In this document: positions 23,425 through 34,122 of the stretch, piece after piece | How positions within the stretch are numbered: position 1 is the stretch's first letter | Layout of the letters: each line of letters begins with the position of its first letter | NCBI GenBank assembly: GCA_963854835.1 | Contig: OY978529.1 | Coordinates: 37,878,055-37,942,054, forward strand | DNA: 64,000 bases | Direction of reading: 5' to 3' | Source of the DNA: Megamerina dolium | Taxonomy: Eukaryota; Arthropoda; Insecta; Diptera; Megamerinidae | The notes under the pieces: generated by a model | Told to the model about the DNA's origin: nothing | The model's input: only the letters and a program-made list of their open reading frames with translations | Databases searched by the model: none | Translations under genes and position numbers: made by a program

Positions 23425-25294
23425 ATGACAGCCAGTGAGTTGACTTGCGATGAGTTCAACAAGGATTGCGCTAGCCCCACCTGGTTGAGGCAGTTAGACA
23501 CGTTACCTTGCGAAAACACCACCAGACCACCACCAGGGGACAAGAATGAGACTCGAAAATTCTTTGAAAAGATCAAGCGCCTGAGTGGAGGTTTAAATCC
23601 CGGAGCCTCTTCTTGTCGTGATTTAAATGGGAATATGGTTACGGATGTCCAGAGTGTACTGAGCCTATGGAGGGAACACTTCTCCACGTTACTGAATGGC
23701 GATGCTATGAACAATTTCGCCAGTGGAGGAGATTGCCCGATAACCCCAATTACAGATGATGGTGTTGATATTCCACCACCCGACTATGACGAGGTTGAAA
23801 TGGCCATTTTCAGGCTCAAGAACAACAAAGCTGCAGGTGCTGATGGCCTGCCTGCCGAGTTGTTTAAGACCGGAGGCGATGAGCTGCTCACCCGCATGCA
23901 CCAGCTCATAAGCAGAATATGGTCGAATGAAAGCATGCCTGATGATTGGAGGCTCAGTGTTCTCTGTCCTGTACATAAAAAGGAGACCCCACAATTTGCG
24001 CCAACTACCGTGGAATAAGTCTCCTGAGCATCGCATACAAGGTTCTATCGATCGTACTGTGTGAAAGGTTGAAGCCTATGCTCAGCAACCTGATTGGACC
24101 TTATCAGTGTGGCTTCAGACCTGGTAAATCCACCATCGACCAGATTTTCACACTGCGCCAAATTCTGGAGAAGACCCAAGAAAAACAGATCGACACACAC
24201 CACCTATTTGTTGATTATAAAGCCGCTTTCGACAGTCCGGTAAGGGATTACCCCTATGCAACAATGTCTGAGTTCGGTATTCCTGCAAAGCTCATTCGAC
24301 TTTGTAGAATGAAAATTGGGAAGGACCTCTCCGCACCGTTTAATACCGAACGGGGTTTCAGACAAGGTGATTCGTTATCGTGCGACTTCTTCAATCTTAT
24401 TATGGAGAAAATAATACGAGCTGCTGATCTACGACATAATGGCACTATCTTCAACAAAAGTGTCATGCTGTTAGCGTATGCCGACGATATTGACATAATC
24501 GGCATGAACACGCGAGCAGTCAGTGCAGCATTCTCAGAGTTGGAAAGAGATTCGCGTCGGATGGGTCTCACGGTGAACGAGGGCAGACGAAGTATCTAGT
24601 GTCAACAAACAAAGAGTCCCGGCATCTTGGACAGCACGTCACTGTTGACAACTACGCTTTTGAAGTAGTAAGGGACTTTGTCTATCTTGGAACCAGCATT
24701 AACAGGAGTAATGACGTCAGCTTGGAGATCATGCGTAGGATAACTCTTGCTAACAGGTGTTACTTTGGGATGAGTAAGCAATTGAGAAGTCGAGCCCTCT
24801 CTCGAAGAACGAAAACTACACTCTACAAGTCTCTCATCATGCCTGTCCTAACATATGGCGCTGAATCCTGGACAATTTCCACCTCGGATGAGCGAATGCT
24901 TGGAGTCTTCGAGAGAAAAGTCCTACGCAAGATCTTTGGACCTATTTGCGTTGGTGGCGAGTACCGAATAAGGTACAACCATGAGCTGTACGAACTGTAT
25001 GCCGATATTGACATAGTAAACCGCATCAAAATCCAGCGGCTGCGCTGGCTAGGTCATGTCGAGCGAATGGATGAACACGCTCCAGCTAAGAAGGTGTTAT
25101 ATTCGGAACCCGCTGGAGGACGACGTAGTAGAGGAAGACCAAACCTCCGGTGGAAAGACCAAGTACTGGAGAACCTGACGGCGCTTGGAATTTCTAACTG
25201 GCGCCAGCTAGCGAAGACCAGAGATGGCTGGTGAAGCATGTTACTTTCGGCCTAAATCGATATTCGGTTGTTATGGCCACATAAGTAAGTAAGA
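23425..25294 (+). pseudogene. RTE-like non-LTR reverse transcriptase, frameshifted
   Basis: Three consecutive frames form one reverse transcriptase. Frame one (to about 23,990) has LKNNKAAGADGLPAELFK and MPDDWRLSVLCPVHKK. Frame two (about 23,990-24,585) has CANYRGISLLSIAYKVL, GPYQCGFRPGKSTIDQIF, FVDYKAAFDS, RGFRQGDSLSCDFFN and the catalytic LLAYADDIDIIG near 24,480. Frame three (24,590-25,234) has FVYLGTSINRSNDVSLEI, YGAESWTIS, RLRWLGHVERM and the basic RRSRGRPNLRWKDQ, with a stop at 25,232-25,234. A short gap follows AFDS (the segment between LCRM and KIGKDLS is shortened). The 3' end is GGCCACATAAGTAAGTAAG, a short tandem tail. No endonuclease is seen upstream. The clade is tentative; RTE-like is my best reading of the C-terminus. 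Confidence 0.87.
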
Positions 25295-25460
25295 AAGTAA
25301 CTTCCGGTGAAAAGACCAAGTAGTACTGGAGAATCTTGTCAGCACTTGGAACCTCTACCTAGTGCCAGCTAGCGAAGGAAGGAGTTGGCTTGCGAAGCAT
25401 GCTAGATTCTGCATAAATTGATTTTCGATTTTAATGGCCACATAAGTAAGTAGTAAGTGT
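25295..25460 (+). mobile_element. Second 3' end of the same RTE-like LINE
   Basis: It repeats the last 165 bp of the preceding element, from ACTTCCGGTGAAAAGACCAA through GCGAAGCATGCTAG to the same tail GGCCACATAAGTAAGTAG. It sits head-to-tail directly behind the first copy's tail. It is more diverged than the first copy. It may be an older insertion or a tandem duplication. Confidence 0.75.
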
Positions 25461-26550
25461 GTGTTATGGGTGATTGAATCGTAATCCGCCGTTAAAATTT
25501 TGACATTGTTCCCAATTTTCTTTCAAACGTAAAAATATCTGAAAAAATAGCCGAAGAACGATATTTGTTTAAGTTAGAAAGGAACTCAACGGCGATGGCA
25601 GAGGTTCGACCTTGGATTTCAATGCATTGACTCAGAATTTTTAGAATGTGACTCTTTTGACCAGTCCTCTGTTGTGGAGTTCACATGGAGACCGGAAACC
25701 AGAGACCAGAGACCAGAGATAAATCAAAGTAGTCGCTTTCTATGTATTGTGGGTCGCTGATTCCGAGTCAGTGGCGGAAATTATGGCATCACTCTTAAGT
25801 TACGTTCTAACGTCAATAAAACGATGATATGTAAAAATGGTCGAAAACCGATAATTTTCAGGTTAGAAAGAAATCTGAAGGTGGTAGCAGACCATAGCCC
25901 TTCAGACATCCTCTTTTTGGTGGCGCGGTTTTAGTGTTTTTGATTGCCCCAAAAAAGTAGGGTGTTCGATGGGTTAAAGTAGTCGCATTATCTGGATATT
26001 GGTTCGCTGAACCGAATTTTTTATAAAATTTATGCTATAGCGCATAGGGTTCTTTCTAAATTCACTGACCCGTAGGACATCCTTTGGGGGACATAAAAAA
26101 AACTTGGATGTCCGATGGGTCGGAGTATTCACCGTTTATAAATTTTCGTTCTCTGAATCTGAATCTGCGATCGGATACATGCGCAGAAAAGATATTGATA
26201 GTAATGTCAAATTTGTAGGGTAGCCCATCTAAGGCATGAAGAACGGGGGCTGAGTATGTCCGATTAAAGGGTTGAATTTGAGTAATTAAGAGGGTCGATC
26301 ACATATTTCATCGCACTAGAGGCACTTGCTGCACAGTTAAAAGTTTATTGCCGGTTTTTAGGCATATGCAATCAAATTTTGTAGGGTAGCCTCGCTGGTA
26401 GGATGGAGATAGGAAGTAAGTATGTACGGGACAAATGTTTAGTCGCAGCGTTTGAGCAGGGGGAGATAATTTTATGATAATATAAATTAAAAAAATGTTA
26501 AAATTAAAAACCTTTTGAGGATGTCTGTTATACATTTTGCCTTTATAGAG
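25461..26550. repeat. Degenerate repeat modules, no gene
   Basis: Units recur with phrases such as AAAGTAGTCGC (25731, 25975) followed by GGGTCGCTGA or GGTTCGCTGA, and GTTAGAAAGGAA/GTTAGAAAGAAA (25574, 25862). The right part (26200-26480) has GTAGGGTAGCC followed by AAGTATGT, resembling the module family at 10.7, 14.4 and 36.9 kb. A CCAGAGA triplet repeat lies at 25700-25722. Confidence 0.45.
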
Positions 26551-26645
26551 GAGGTTAGGTTAGGTTAGGTTATTGTGGCTGCCTTCTCTCTGAGAGGACA
26601 CACTTAGACCAGATAGGTCCATTGTGATACTGTTCCAATACTGTT
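26551..26645 (+). repeat. (GGTTA)4 block and adjoining repeat
   Basis: GGTTA occurs four times in tandem (26553-26572), followed by TTGTGGCTGCCTTCTCTC and GGACACACTTAGACCAGAT. The adjoining sequence looks like a dispersed repeat of higher flies; this last point is from memory and general pattern. Confidence 0.5.
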
Positions 26646-26647
26646 CC

Positions 26648-26795
26648 AATAGCTCAGTGGTTAGTGTGTTGGCCTTCTGATCTGTAGGTCGTGGTTCAAT
26701 CCCCGGCTGATGCATAACAAATTTAATATCGAAAAAATTTTTCTTTCGAACGGTACCCACCTGTCGGCAAGCAATTGGCAATTCTTTGATTACAT
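26648..26795 (+). mobile_element. tRNA-derived SINE, copy 1 (3'-shortened)
   Basis: An internal RNA polymerase III A box (TAGCTCAGTGGTTA, 26650) and B box (GGTTCAATCCC, 26693) lie in a tRNA-like head, followed by family body GGTACCCACCTGTCGGCAAG. The body ends at about 26795, where other copies continue. The unit TACTGTTCCAA is duplicated just before the head. Confidence 0.85.
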
Positions 26796-28369
26796 ATGAC
26801 TAAAAAAATATTCAAAAAAATAATAAATAATACAATTAAAAAAAAATATGAAAAACAAGGTAATATGACAAAAAAAAAAAATTGAGAAAAGCAAAACCAA
26901 GAACAACAAGAAAAAAAAAAAAAAATAAATATAAAAAATTGCATTCCATAAGTGCTTTTATAGAAAGTCTCTTTCATTGGATTTTCAAATGTAGAATACC
27001 CAAATCCACATATAAAACTAATGTAATTCTTCAATACCATCAATTTTGAGATGACGATATTTTAGTCCAGTTTTGTTGTGCAATGAAATTTGGATCGTAC
27101 TAGAAGGCTAATATTTTAATTAACCGTTCCCGCGCTGTATAAATTTACTAAAATATTTCAGAGCTTTCACATTGAGTGTTTCGTCAGTTTTTTTGTCACA
27201 TGCCATCTTGGAGGCATTTTTGATTCCACTACTTTTTAATTCCTCCATAGAACAGCAAAATATTCAATATTTTCAATTCAGTTCAATTAATTGCAATTTT
27301 CCTTGCAATATACTTTTTCTGAATAAATGCAATTTTATTTTATTTCATATTTAATTCATTTGATACGAGTACTTTAATATTTATATTTGAAATAATACTT
27401 ACTATGAGAAATATGATGCAAAAAATCCAAATACATATGTTTTTGATTTAATTGTTCTTATGTTTTGTCTTTGTATTGTAATATTTTGTTATTTTTTTGT
27501 CTTTATTTGAATTTTCATAAACTATCAACACAATAAAGAGTCGAATATGTATATTTACTACTTCAAAATAACAACACAGTACAATGCACGTATAAGAAGA
27601 GCATTCAAGTGCACCATTTTAAATTGAACTTCAAAATTTCAATGGAATAAGAACATTGTTACATACTCGTATACAAGGAAATCGAAAATTACACAGAGGA
27701 ATTGTAGTTACAAGTTTTATTAATTTTTTTTCCCTTTTTTCTGTCTATACAACTATCAGTTTCTTTGTGTGATGTACATATGTATCAGTACATATTATCA
27801 GTATCAATATTGCAAGTAACAACCAGAAGACTAAAAACAACAAGAAGAATTTATGGCTAACGACACACAAGAATAGAATTTCACCAGAAGCAACAACAGT
27901 AATATAATAACAAAACGAACAACAATGCAATAAACTAAACAAAGAAAGTGCATATTGTGCAATCGTAAACTAACTAACAAAAGCCAGATACGATATACAA
28001 TATATATAGAGAATATAAACATTGAAAACCAATATTAGCATACATACATACATCCATGTATTTATGTATTTTATGTGTGTGGCGCCGAAAAATATGCAAC
28101 AAATATGGTATTGTATTCAAAAGTCAACAAAAAAAAAATCAAACAACTGGAAGTACAAGAAACAATGAAAAAGTAAAAGAATGTAATATTGTAGAAAAGT
28201 GAGGATTGGTCATATAAATTTGGTATGAGAAGCAGAAAAGAATAAAAGAAATACAGAAGAGTTAAAGCAGATTGCTACAGTTTCATTAGTGTGTAATAGA
28301 TATCAAATACTGGTATGAGTAATAGCCTTATAGGAAATTATTATTAAGCTAAACGATGAAAAATCGATT
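26796..28369. other. Gene-free AT-rich region
   Basis: Long A-rich tracts (26810-26940). No exon or RNA gene can be supported. Confidence 0.5.
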
Positions 28370-29420
28370 CATATGAACAGGCATACAATACTTTTGTGCT
28401 GGAAGTCGGCTTAATTTTCACTGGATAATGCCTATTTTCAAAAATATACTTGCACCTTAATAAAATCAGTGATATGTGTTAAGCTTGAGTCCTATAACGT
28501 AATAATTTCTTGTTGAAAGCGCATTTCGAGAAGACACCATTGTACGAGAGGTAGGCGTGATTTTCAACGAATTCATTTCATTTTCGATTATATCAATTAA
28601 TTACTAAATATATCAGGAAATATTGAGTTTCATATGTTTGTATGAGGGGTAGGTGTGTTTTTCATCTGATTCAATCCATTTTTGAATATATCTATTATAT
28701 GATTAGAGTAAATCTAAATGCCAAGTTTTAGGTAGAAGGCTTTATATTTTCCTGTGTCAAGTATAAAAATATACATACATTCAACAATATAATTTTCTAG
28801 GCAAGGTTGTCGTGGTTTCTATTTGATTCAATTCATTTTCTCAAAAAAGCATTATATGATCAGGGCATATAATGCCTTTTCGTGGGTCAAGTGTGAATAG
28901 CACATTCTATAACATACTTTTGTACAGGAGGTAGTCGTAATTTTTACCCGATTTCGTTCATTTTTATATATGTCTATTCTTTACAATCAACTAAATTTAT
29001 ATTCCAATTTTTACTACGACAGCTTTATATTTTCGTGCGTAAGGTGCCGAAAACATTTTCAATAACATACTTTTGTATGAGAGATAGTTGTGATTTTCAT
29101 CCAAATACGACAATTTTCTGATATATATATTTTGTGATCAGATTAGTTTTTCATTTCAAATTTTAGTTCAATAGCTTTATTTATTCTTGTGTAAAGTTTA
29201 AAAAACTCATTCAACATCGTACTTTTATATGGAAGCTAGTCGTGATTTTGATTCAATTTCATTTCTTTTCTAATGTAGCTATTTTGTGGTCATATTAATT
29301 GTATATACTAAGTTTCAGTTCGATATCTTTATATTTTCTTGCGAAAAGTGCGAAAAATCGCTTTGAAGAGCATATTTTTGTATGGCAGATAAGCTTATTT
29401 TTCATCTGATTTCACCCATT
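28370..29420 (+). repeat. Degenerate tandem array of about 150-bp modules
   Basis: The phrase ACTTTTGTATGGGAGGTAG or a variant, followed by CGTGATTTTCA and a T-rich tract with TATATCTATT, recurs near 28390, 28541, 28637, 28800, 28918, 29068, 29220 and 29378. Spacing is about 95-165 bp. The core TGTATGGGAG plus GCGTGG-like sequence is also the signature of the palindrome modules at 30.8-34.1 kb. Confidence 0.6.
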
Positions 29421-29499
29421 CAAGAAGCCATTTACTTGTTGGCGCGAACAAACTTATAAACCAATTCTCAGCTTGATCGCTTCATAATTACAGATGTCA

Positions 29500-29905
29500 T
29501 GAAAACACAAAGCGAAAATCGAAAGCGTTACCCAGTCGGTATGGTCACAGACAAATTCTGATTACTGACTAGAAAGTCTTCACCGTAGAAGAATCGTTCA
29601 ATAAACAGAACGATCGTGTGTATTCTGGGTCATACAGAGAAGCATCCCAGCTCATCCCGAGGATTTAAAGAGGCCTCTGCACCAGCTCACAAGGCAAAAA
29701 CGACTCAACTGTGACTATACAACAACATTCCGGACTTCATATCAACGGGTGATTGGCCAGCTGGTAGTCCAGGCCTCAACCCGTATGATTACAAGTAGTG
29801 GTTGGTATTTTGAGGGCATAACTTACAATACTCGACACCCAAATATTGAGTCGTTGAAACGAGCCCTTTTCCGTGCAGTGGGCAATTTCCAATAAAAAGA
29901 AAGGA
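29500..29905 (+). pseudogene. Tc1/mariner-superfamily transposase relic
   Basis: Frame pieces read FTVEESFNKQNDRVYS then, in another frame, APAHKAKTTQL, NNIPDFISTGDWPAGSPGLN and PYDYK, in the order found in Tc1/mariner-superfamily DDE transposases. The acidic residue of the usual DLNP motif is Gly here (GLNP). The segment carrying the second Asp is largely deleted, and there are several stops. It lies directly after the 28.4-29.4 kb array. This is a non-functional fragment. Confidence 0.65.
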
Positions 29906-30049
29906 AAATTTTTGAAAAACATTAATTCGTTTTCATTTGGCGTCAATTTTTCTGTGTACCAATTTATGACTTAACTAGGTACAACCAGATATGATTAATT
30001 TGACTAATCTCGTGATTCTGATAAGTAATATAGTGTTGTTCATACCTGT

Positions 30050-30418
30050 GGGTGCCGTAGCTCAGTGGTTAGTGTATTCGCCTTCTGATCTGTAGGTCGT
30101 GGTTCAATCCCCGGCTGATGCATAACAAATTTAATATCGATAAGATTTTTCTTTTGAATGGTACCCACCTGTCGGCAAGAAATTGGCAATTCTTCCGAGA
30201 GTAACAACTTGCCATGAAAAAGTTTCTTAAAGAACTCTGTGACAAAGCTCAGAAAAAGCGATGTCACAAGTGTTCTGCCGTTCGGAACCGGCTAAAATAA
30301 GTAGGTCCCTTCTAATACTGTCCAAAATTTAAGACGCACAACAGTAATGGAAGAGAAGCTCGGCCAATGAGCCCTTTGAGGCTTTAAGTGCCACATATTT
30401 ATTTTTTTTATTTTTTTT
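30050..30418 (+). mobile_element. tRNA-derived SINE, copy 2, full length
   Basis: Starts GGGTGCCGTAGCTCAGTGG, with A box (TAGCTCAGTGGTTA) and B box (GGTTCAATCCC). The body runs through GGTACCCACCTGTCGGCAAG and TTCTGCCGTTCGGAACCGGC to GTGCCACATATTTATTTT and a T-rich tail. It is flanked by TTCATACCTGT at 30039-30049 and 30417-30427, a matching target-site duplication. Length is about 370 bp. This copy defines the family in the window. The element has no protein and would rely on LINE machinery. Confidence 0.92.
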
Positions 30419-30472
30419 CATACCTGTCACCACTTTTTATAAATACAGAAGAATGAGCTCAATATGCTAATA

Positions 30473-30647
30473 CCTCGCTATATGGCCCCTCTTTATATGA
30501 CATCTCGATATATATGTCTTTCTTAATTATTACACTTTTTCGATTTATTTGCTGTGCTCTTGCACTGCATAAATGTCGGAAATATTGCAATTGATTCGTA
30601 ATACGGGTTTTCATTATTATTGATCATATTTAAGCCGTATAACGAGG
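30473..30647. mobile_element. Short MITE, possibly pogo/Tigger-related
   Basis: It begins CCTCGCTATATGGCC and ends with GCCGTATAACGAGG, giving imperfect inverted termini of about 14 bp, with TA on both sides. About 175 bp. The terminal sequence resembles pogo/Tigger-type ends; that assignment is inference. Confidence 0.5.
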
Positions 30648-30775
30648 TAATATACATACTTACCTCGTTGACTCTTCCTTCATTAACTCTTCGAGTGTAG
30701 TCTATAATCAGCTCGGATTTTTCATATTCCATTCCTAAAATCCATAGTGAGAGATAAATTGGAGAACAAATTCTT

Positions 30776-32313
30776 AATATAAAAATCTCCTTACAGTCGG
30801 CTGGGGCCGACCAAACTATACCCTGCATATGTAGATTTATATATAAAAAGTTTACTCGAATATCCAACTTTTCTTTTATTTCCACTTTTCGAGAAACAAT
30901 TTTTGCATATACTACTAATTTACACCCGAAATATGGTTGACTTTGACGAAGTAAAAGGATTTTAAGATAATTCCGAGGCTTAGTATGGGAGCTATATAAA
31001 AAGTGGACGTGGCTTACCACTTTCTAGTAAATCCAATTAATTTTTCAATGTTAATCCACACCTTAAATTTGGTGTCCTACGTTGAATAGTTTCTAAGTTA
31101 TGGTGGTTAACATTTTTGTTTAATTTCCTCAACTTTGTATGGGAGCCCCAATAAGAAGGGGGCGTGGTACGCTGATTTTTCGCCAGATTATTTCCGACTA
31201 CGATATTAATTTAAGTGTCAATTATGGTTATTGTAGACATAAGATTGCCTAAGTTACAGCTGTTTCAATTTAAAATTTGTATGGGGGCTACGATAAACAC
31301 TGGGCATGGTGCGCCCATTTTCTGTGAGCCTAGTTGCTCGTACAATACTAATCCATACCCTAAGTCTCGTTGTCCTAGGCTAAATGGTTTGTAAGCTATG
31401 GAGCTTAAAATTTTAGTTTAATTCACTCGACTTTGTATGGGAGACCCATGAAGGAGTGGGCGTGGCACACTGATTTTCTGCCGGATTTTTGCCGACTACG
31501 ATATTAATTCAAGTGTCAATTATGGTTATTCTAGACAGAAGATTGCCGAAGTTACAGCTGTTTCAATTTAAAATTTGTATGGGGGCTACGATAAACACTG
31601 GGCGTGGTGCGCCCATTTTCTGTGAGCCTAGTTGCTCGTACAATAATAATCCACACCTTAAATCTCGTTATTCTACGCTGAATAGTTTGCAAGTTATAAC
31701 CGGTAACATTTTTTTTAATTTCCGCAACTTTGTATGGGAGACCCAAAAAGGAGTGGGCGTGGCACATTGATTTTCTGCCATATTATTTCTCACTGCCGTG
31801 TTAATCTAAGTGTCAATTATGGTTATTCTAGACAGAAGATTGTAGAAGTTACAGCAGTTTCAATTTAAAAGAAGTACAGACACTTTGTATGGGAGCTACG
31901 CTAGAAAGTAGGCGTGGCTCATCCACTTTTGGCGAGGTTATATAGTAGTATAATATAAGTTTATGTGCCAAATATTGTTGTCCCAAGTCTTATATTATGT
32001 GAGTTATAGCAAGTTAAAGATTTTGAAAATTTCGAGGTTAGTCGAACCGACCGATCATGCCCAATATCAATCCCCTCCGTACCCTTGGATCATAGATTAC
32101 TTATGCCAAATTTCATCGAAATAGCTCAATATTTACTCAAGTTATCGTGCGAACCAGCCAGGTGACAGACGGACGGACATCGTTAAATCGAAAATTTAAT
32201 CGACGCTGATCACGAATATATATCTATGTCTATATCTCCGGAGATTCCTTCAAGTGGACACAAACATCTGACCGAAATGAATATACCATGCATATTGCAT
32301 TATGCAGGGTATA
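30776..32313 (+). repeat. Left arm of the palindrome
   Basis: Modules of about 145-155 bp are marked by TGTATGGGAG followed after 15-25 bases by GGGCGTGG: near 30987, 31136, 31279, 31435, 31578, 31732 and 31886. The arm ends with GACGGACGGAC and GCATTATGCAGGGTATA. A CCCTGCATA motif also lies near the outer end (30823), so each arm has its own inverted ends. Confidence 0.8.
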
Positions 32314-32512
32314 ATAATTTAGCAATTATGAACTCGAACTATTTTGTGTTATAATAAATTCTGATTTGTTGAGAGAAGAAAAAACACAAAGAATTTTGGA
32401 AAACAGTACACCCAATTATCTAAAAAATACATCCTAATGAAAAATATATCTGTGGTAATTGAATTTATTTAGAATGTTTTTTCTGTAATTAAATAAAAAT
32501 ATCGAATATTTT

Positions 32513-34122
32513 TATACCCTGCATAATGCAATATGCATGGTATATTCATTTCGGTCAGATGTTTGTGTCCACTTGAAGGAATCTCCGGAGATATAGACAT
32601 GGATATATATTCGTGATCAGCGTCGATTAAATTTTCGATTTAACGATGTCCGTCCGTCCGTCCGTCCGTCCGTCCGTCCGTCCGTCCGTCCGTCCGTCCG
32701 TCTGTCTGTCACCTGGCTGGTTCGCACGATAACTTGAGTAGATATTGAGCTATTTCGATGAAATTTGGCATAAGTAATCTATGATTCAAGGGTACGGAGG
32801 GGATTGATATTGGGCATGATCGGTCAATAACCACGCCCACACCAAGCATTCAAAGCGACTAACCTCGAAATTTTCAAAATCTTTAACTTGCTATAACTCA
32901 CATAATATACCACTTGGGACAACAATATTTTGCACATAGAGTTATATTATACTACTATATAACCTCACCAAAAGTGGGTGAGCCACGCCTACTTTCTAGC
33001 GTAGCTCCCATACAAAGTGTCTGTACTTCTTTTAAATTGAAACTGCTGTAACTTCTACAATCTTCAGTCTAGAATAACCATAATTGACACTTAGATTAAC
33101 ACGGCAGTCAGAAATAATATGGCAGAAAATTAATGTACCACGCCCACTCCTTTTTGGGTCTCCCATACAAAGTTGCGGAAATTAAAAAAAATGTTACCGG
33201 TTATAACTTGCAAACTATTCAGCGTAGAATAACGAGATTTAAAGTGTGAATTAGTATTGTACGAGCAACTAGGCTCACAGAAAATGGGCGCACCACGCCC
33301 AGTGTTTATCGTAGCCCCCATACAAATTTTAAATTGAAACAGCTGTAACTTCGGCAATCTTCTGTCTAGAATAACCACAATTGACACTTAAATTAATATC
33401 GTAGTCGGCAAAAATCTGGCTGAAAATCAGTGTGCCACGCCCACTCCTTCATGAGTCTCCCATACAAAATCAAGGGAATTAAACTAAAATTTTAAGCACA
33501 AACCATTTAGCGTAGGACAACGAGATTTAAGGTATGGATTAGTATTGTACTAGCAACTAGACTCACTTGAAATGGGCGCACCACGCCCACTGTTTATTGT
33601 AGCCGCCATACAAAATGGCCGAATTTCTTTTAAATTGAAATAGCTGTAACTTCTGTATGCTTCTGTCTAGAACAATCATAATTAACACTTAGGTTAATAT
33701 GGTAGTCGGAAGTAATCTGCCGAAAAATCAGCGTACCACGCCCACTTCTTATTGGGGCTCCCAGTTGATGAAATTAAACAAAAATGTTAACCACCATAAC
33801 TTAGAAACTATTCAACGTAGGACACCAAATTTAAGGTGTGGATTAACATTGAAAAATTAATTGGATTTACTAGAAAGTGGTAAGCCACGCCCACTTTTAT
33901 ATAGCTCCCATACTAAGCCTCGGAATTATCTTAAAATCCTTTTACTTCGTCAAAGTCAACCATATTTCGGGTGTAAATTAGTAGTATATGAAAAAATTGT
34001 TTCTCGAAAAGTGGAAATAAAAGATAAGTTGGATATTCGAGTAAACTTTTTATATATAAATCTACATATGCAGGGTATAGTTTGGTCGGCCCCAGCCGAC
34101 TGTAAGGAGATTTTTTTATATT
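32513..34122 (-). repeat. Right arm of the palindrome
   Basis: It mirrors the left arm: TATACCCTGCATAATGC at 32513, then the module series in reverse. The arm is somewhat longer, mainly because a short GGAC motif of the left arm is here a large CGTC microsatellite (32649-32710). An additional segment, ACCACGCCCACACC near 32830, has no exact match in the left arm. Confidence 0.8.
32649..32710. repeat. (CGTC)n microsatellite in the right arm
   Basis: About 13 tandem CCGT units followed by CTGT units. The left arm has only two or three. Confidence 0.92.

Larger units (their letters stand above)
30776..34122. repeat. Long near-palindrome, possible foldback-type element
   Basis: The outermost bases are inversely repeated: ATCTCCTTACAGTCGGCTGG at 30785 faces CCAGCCGACTGTAAGGAGAT at 34092. 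Corresponding order continues inwards across 30776-32313 and 32513-34122, with a spacer of about 199 bp. The arms contain about seven related modules each. Frames on opposite strands yield nearly the same short peptide, which is what an inverted repeat gives, and I find no transposase. It could be a non-autonomous foldback-like element or two elements in inverted orientation. If transcribed across it would form a very long hairpin. Confidence 0.85.

Noticed and set aside
26553..26572. GGTTA repeats as telomeric DNA
   Set aside because: Only four units, inside a dispersed repeat; flies lack TTAGG telomeres (established knowledge).
30050..30122. Functional tRNA gene
   Set aside because: The A and B boxes are present, but the anticodon arm does not fold well and the sequence is continuous with a repeated SINE body.
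32649..32710. CRISPR-like array
   Set aside because: Simple 4-base tandem units without spacers, in a eukaryotic genome.
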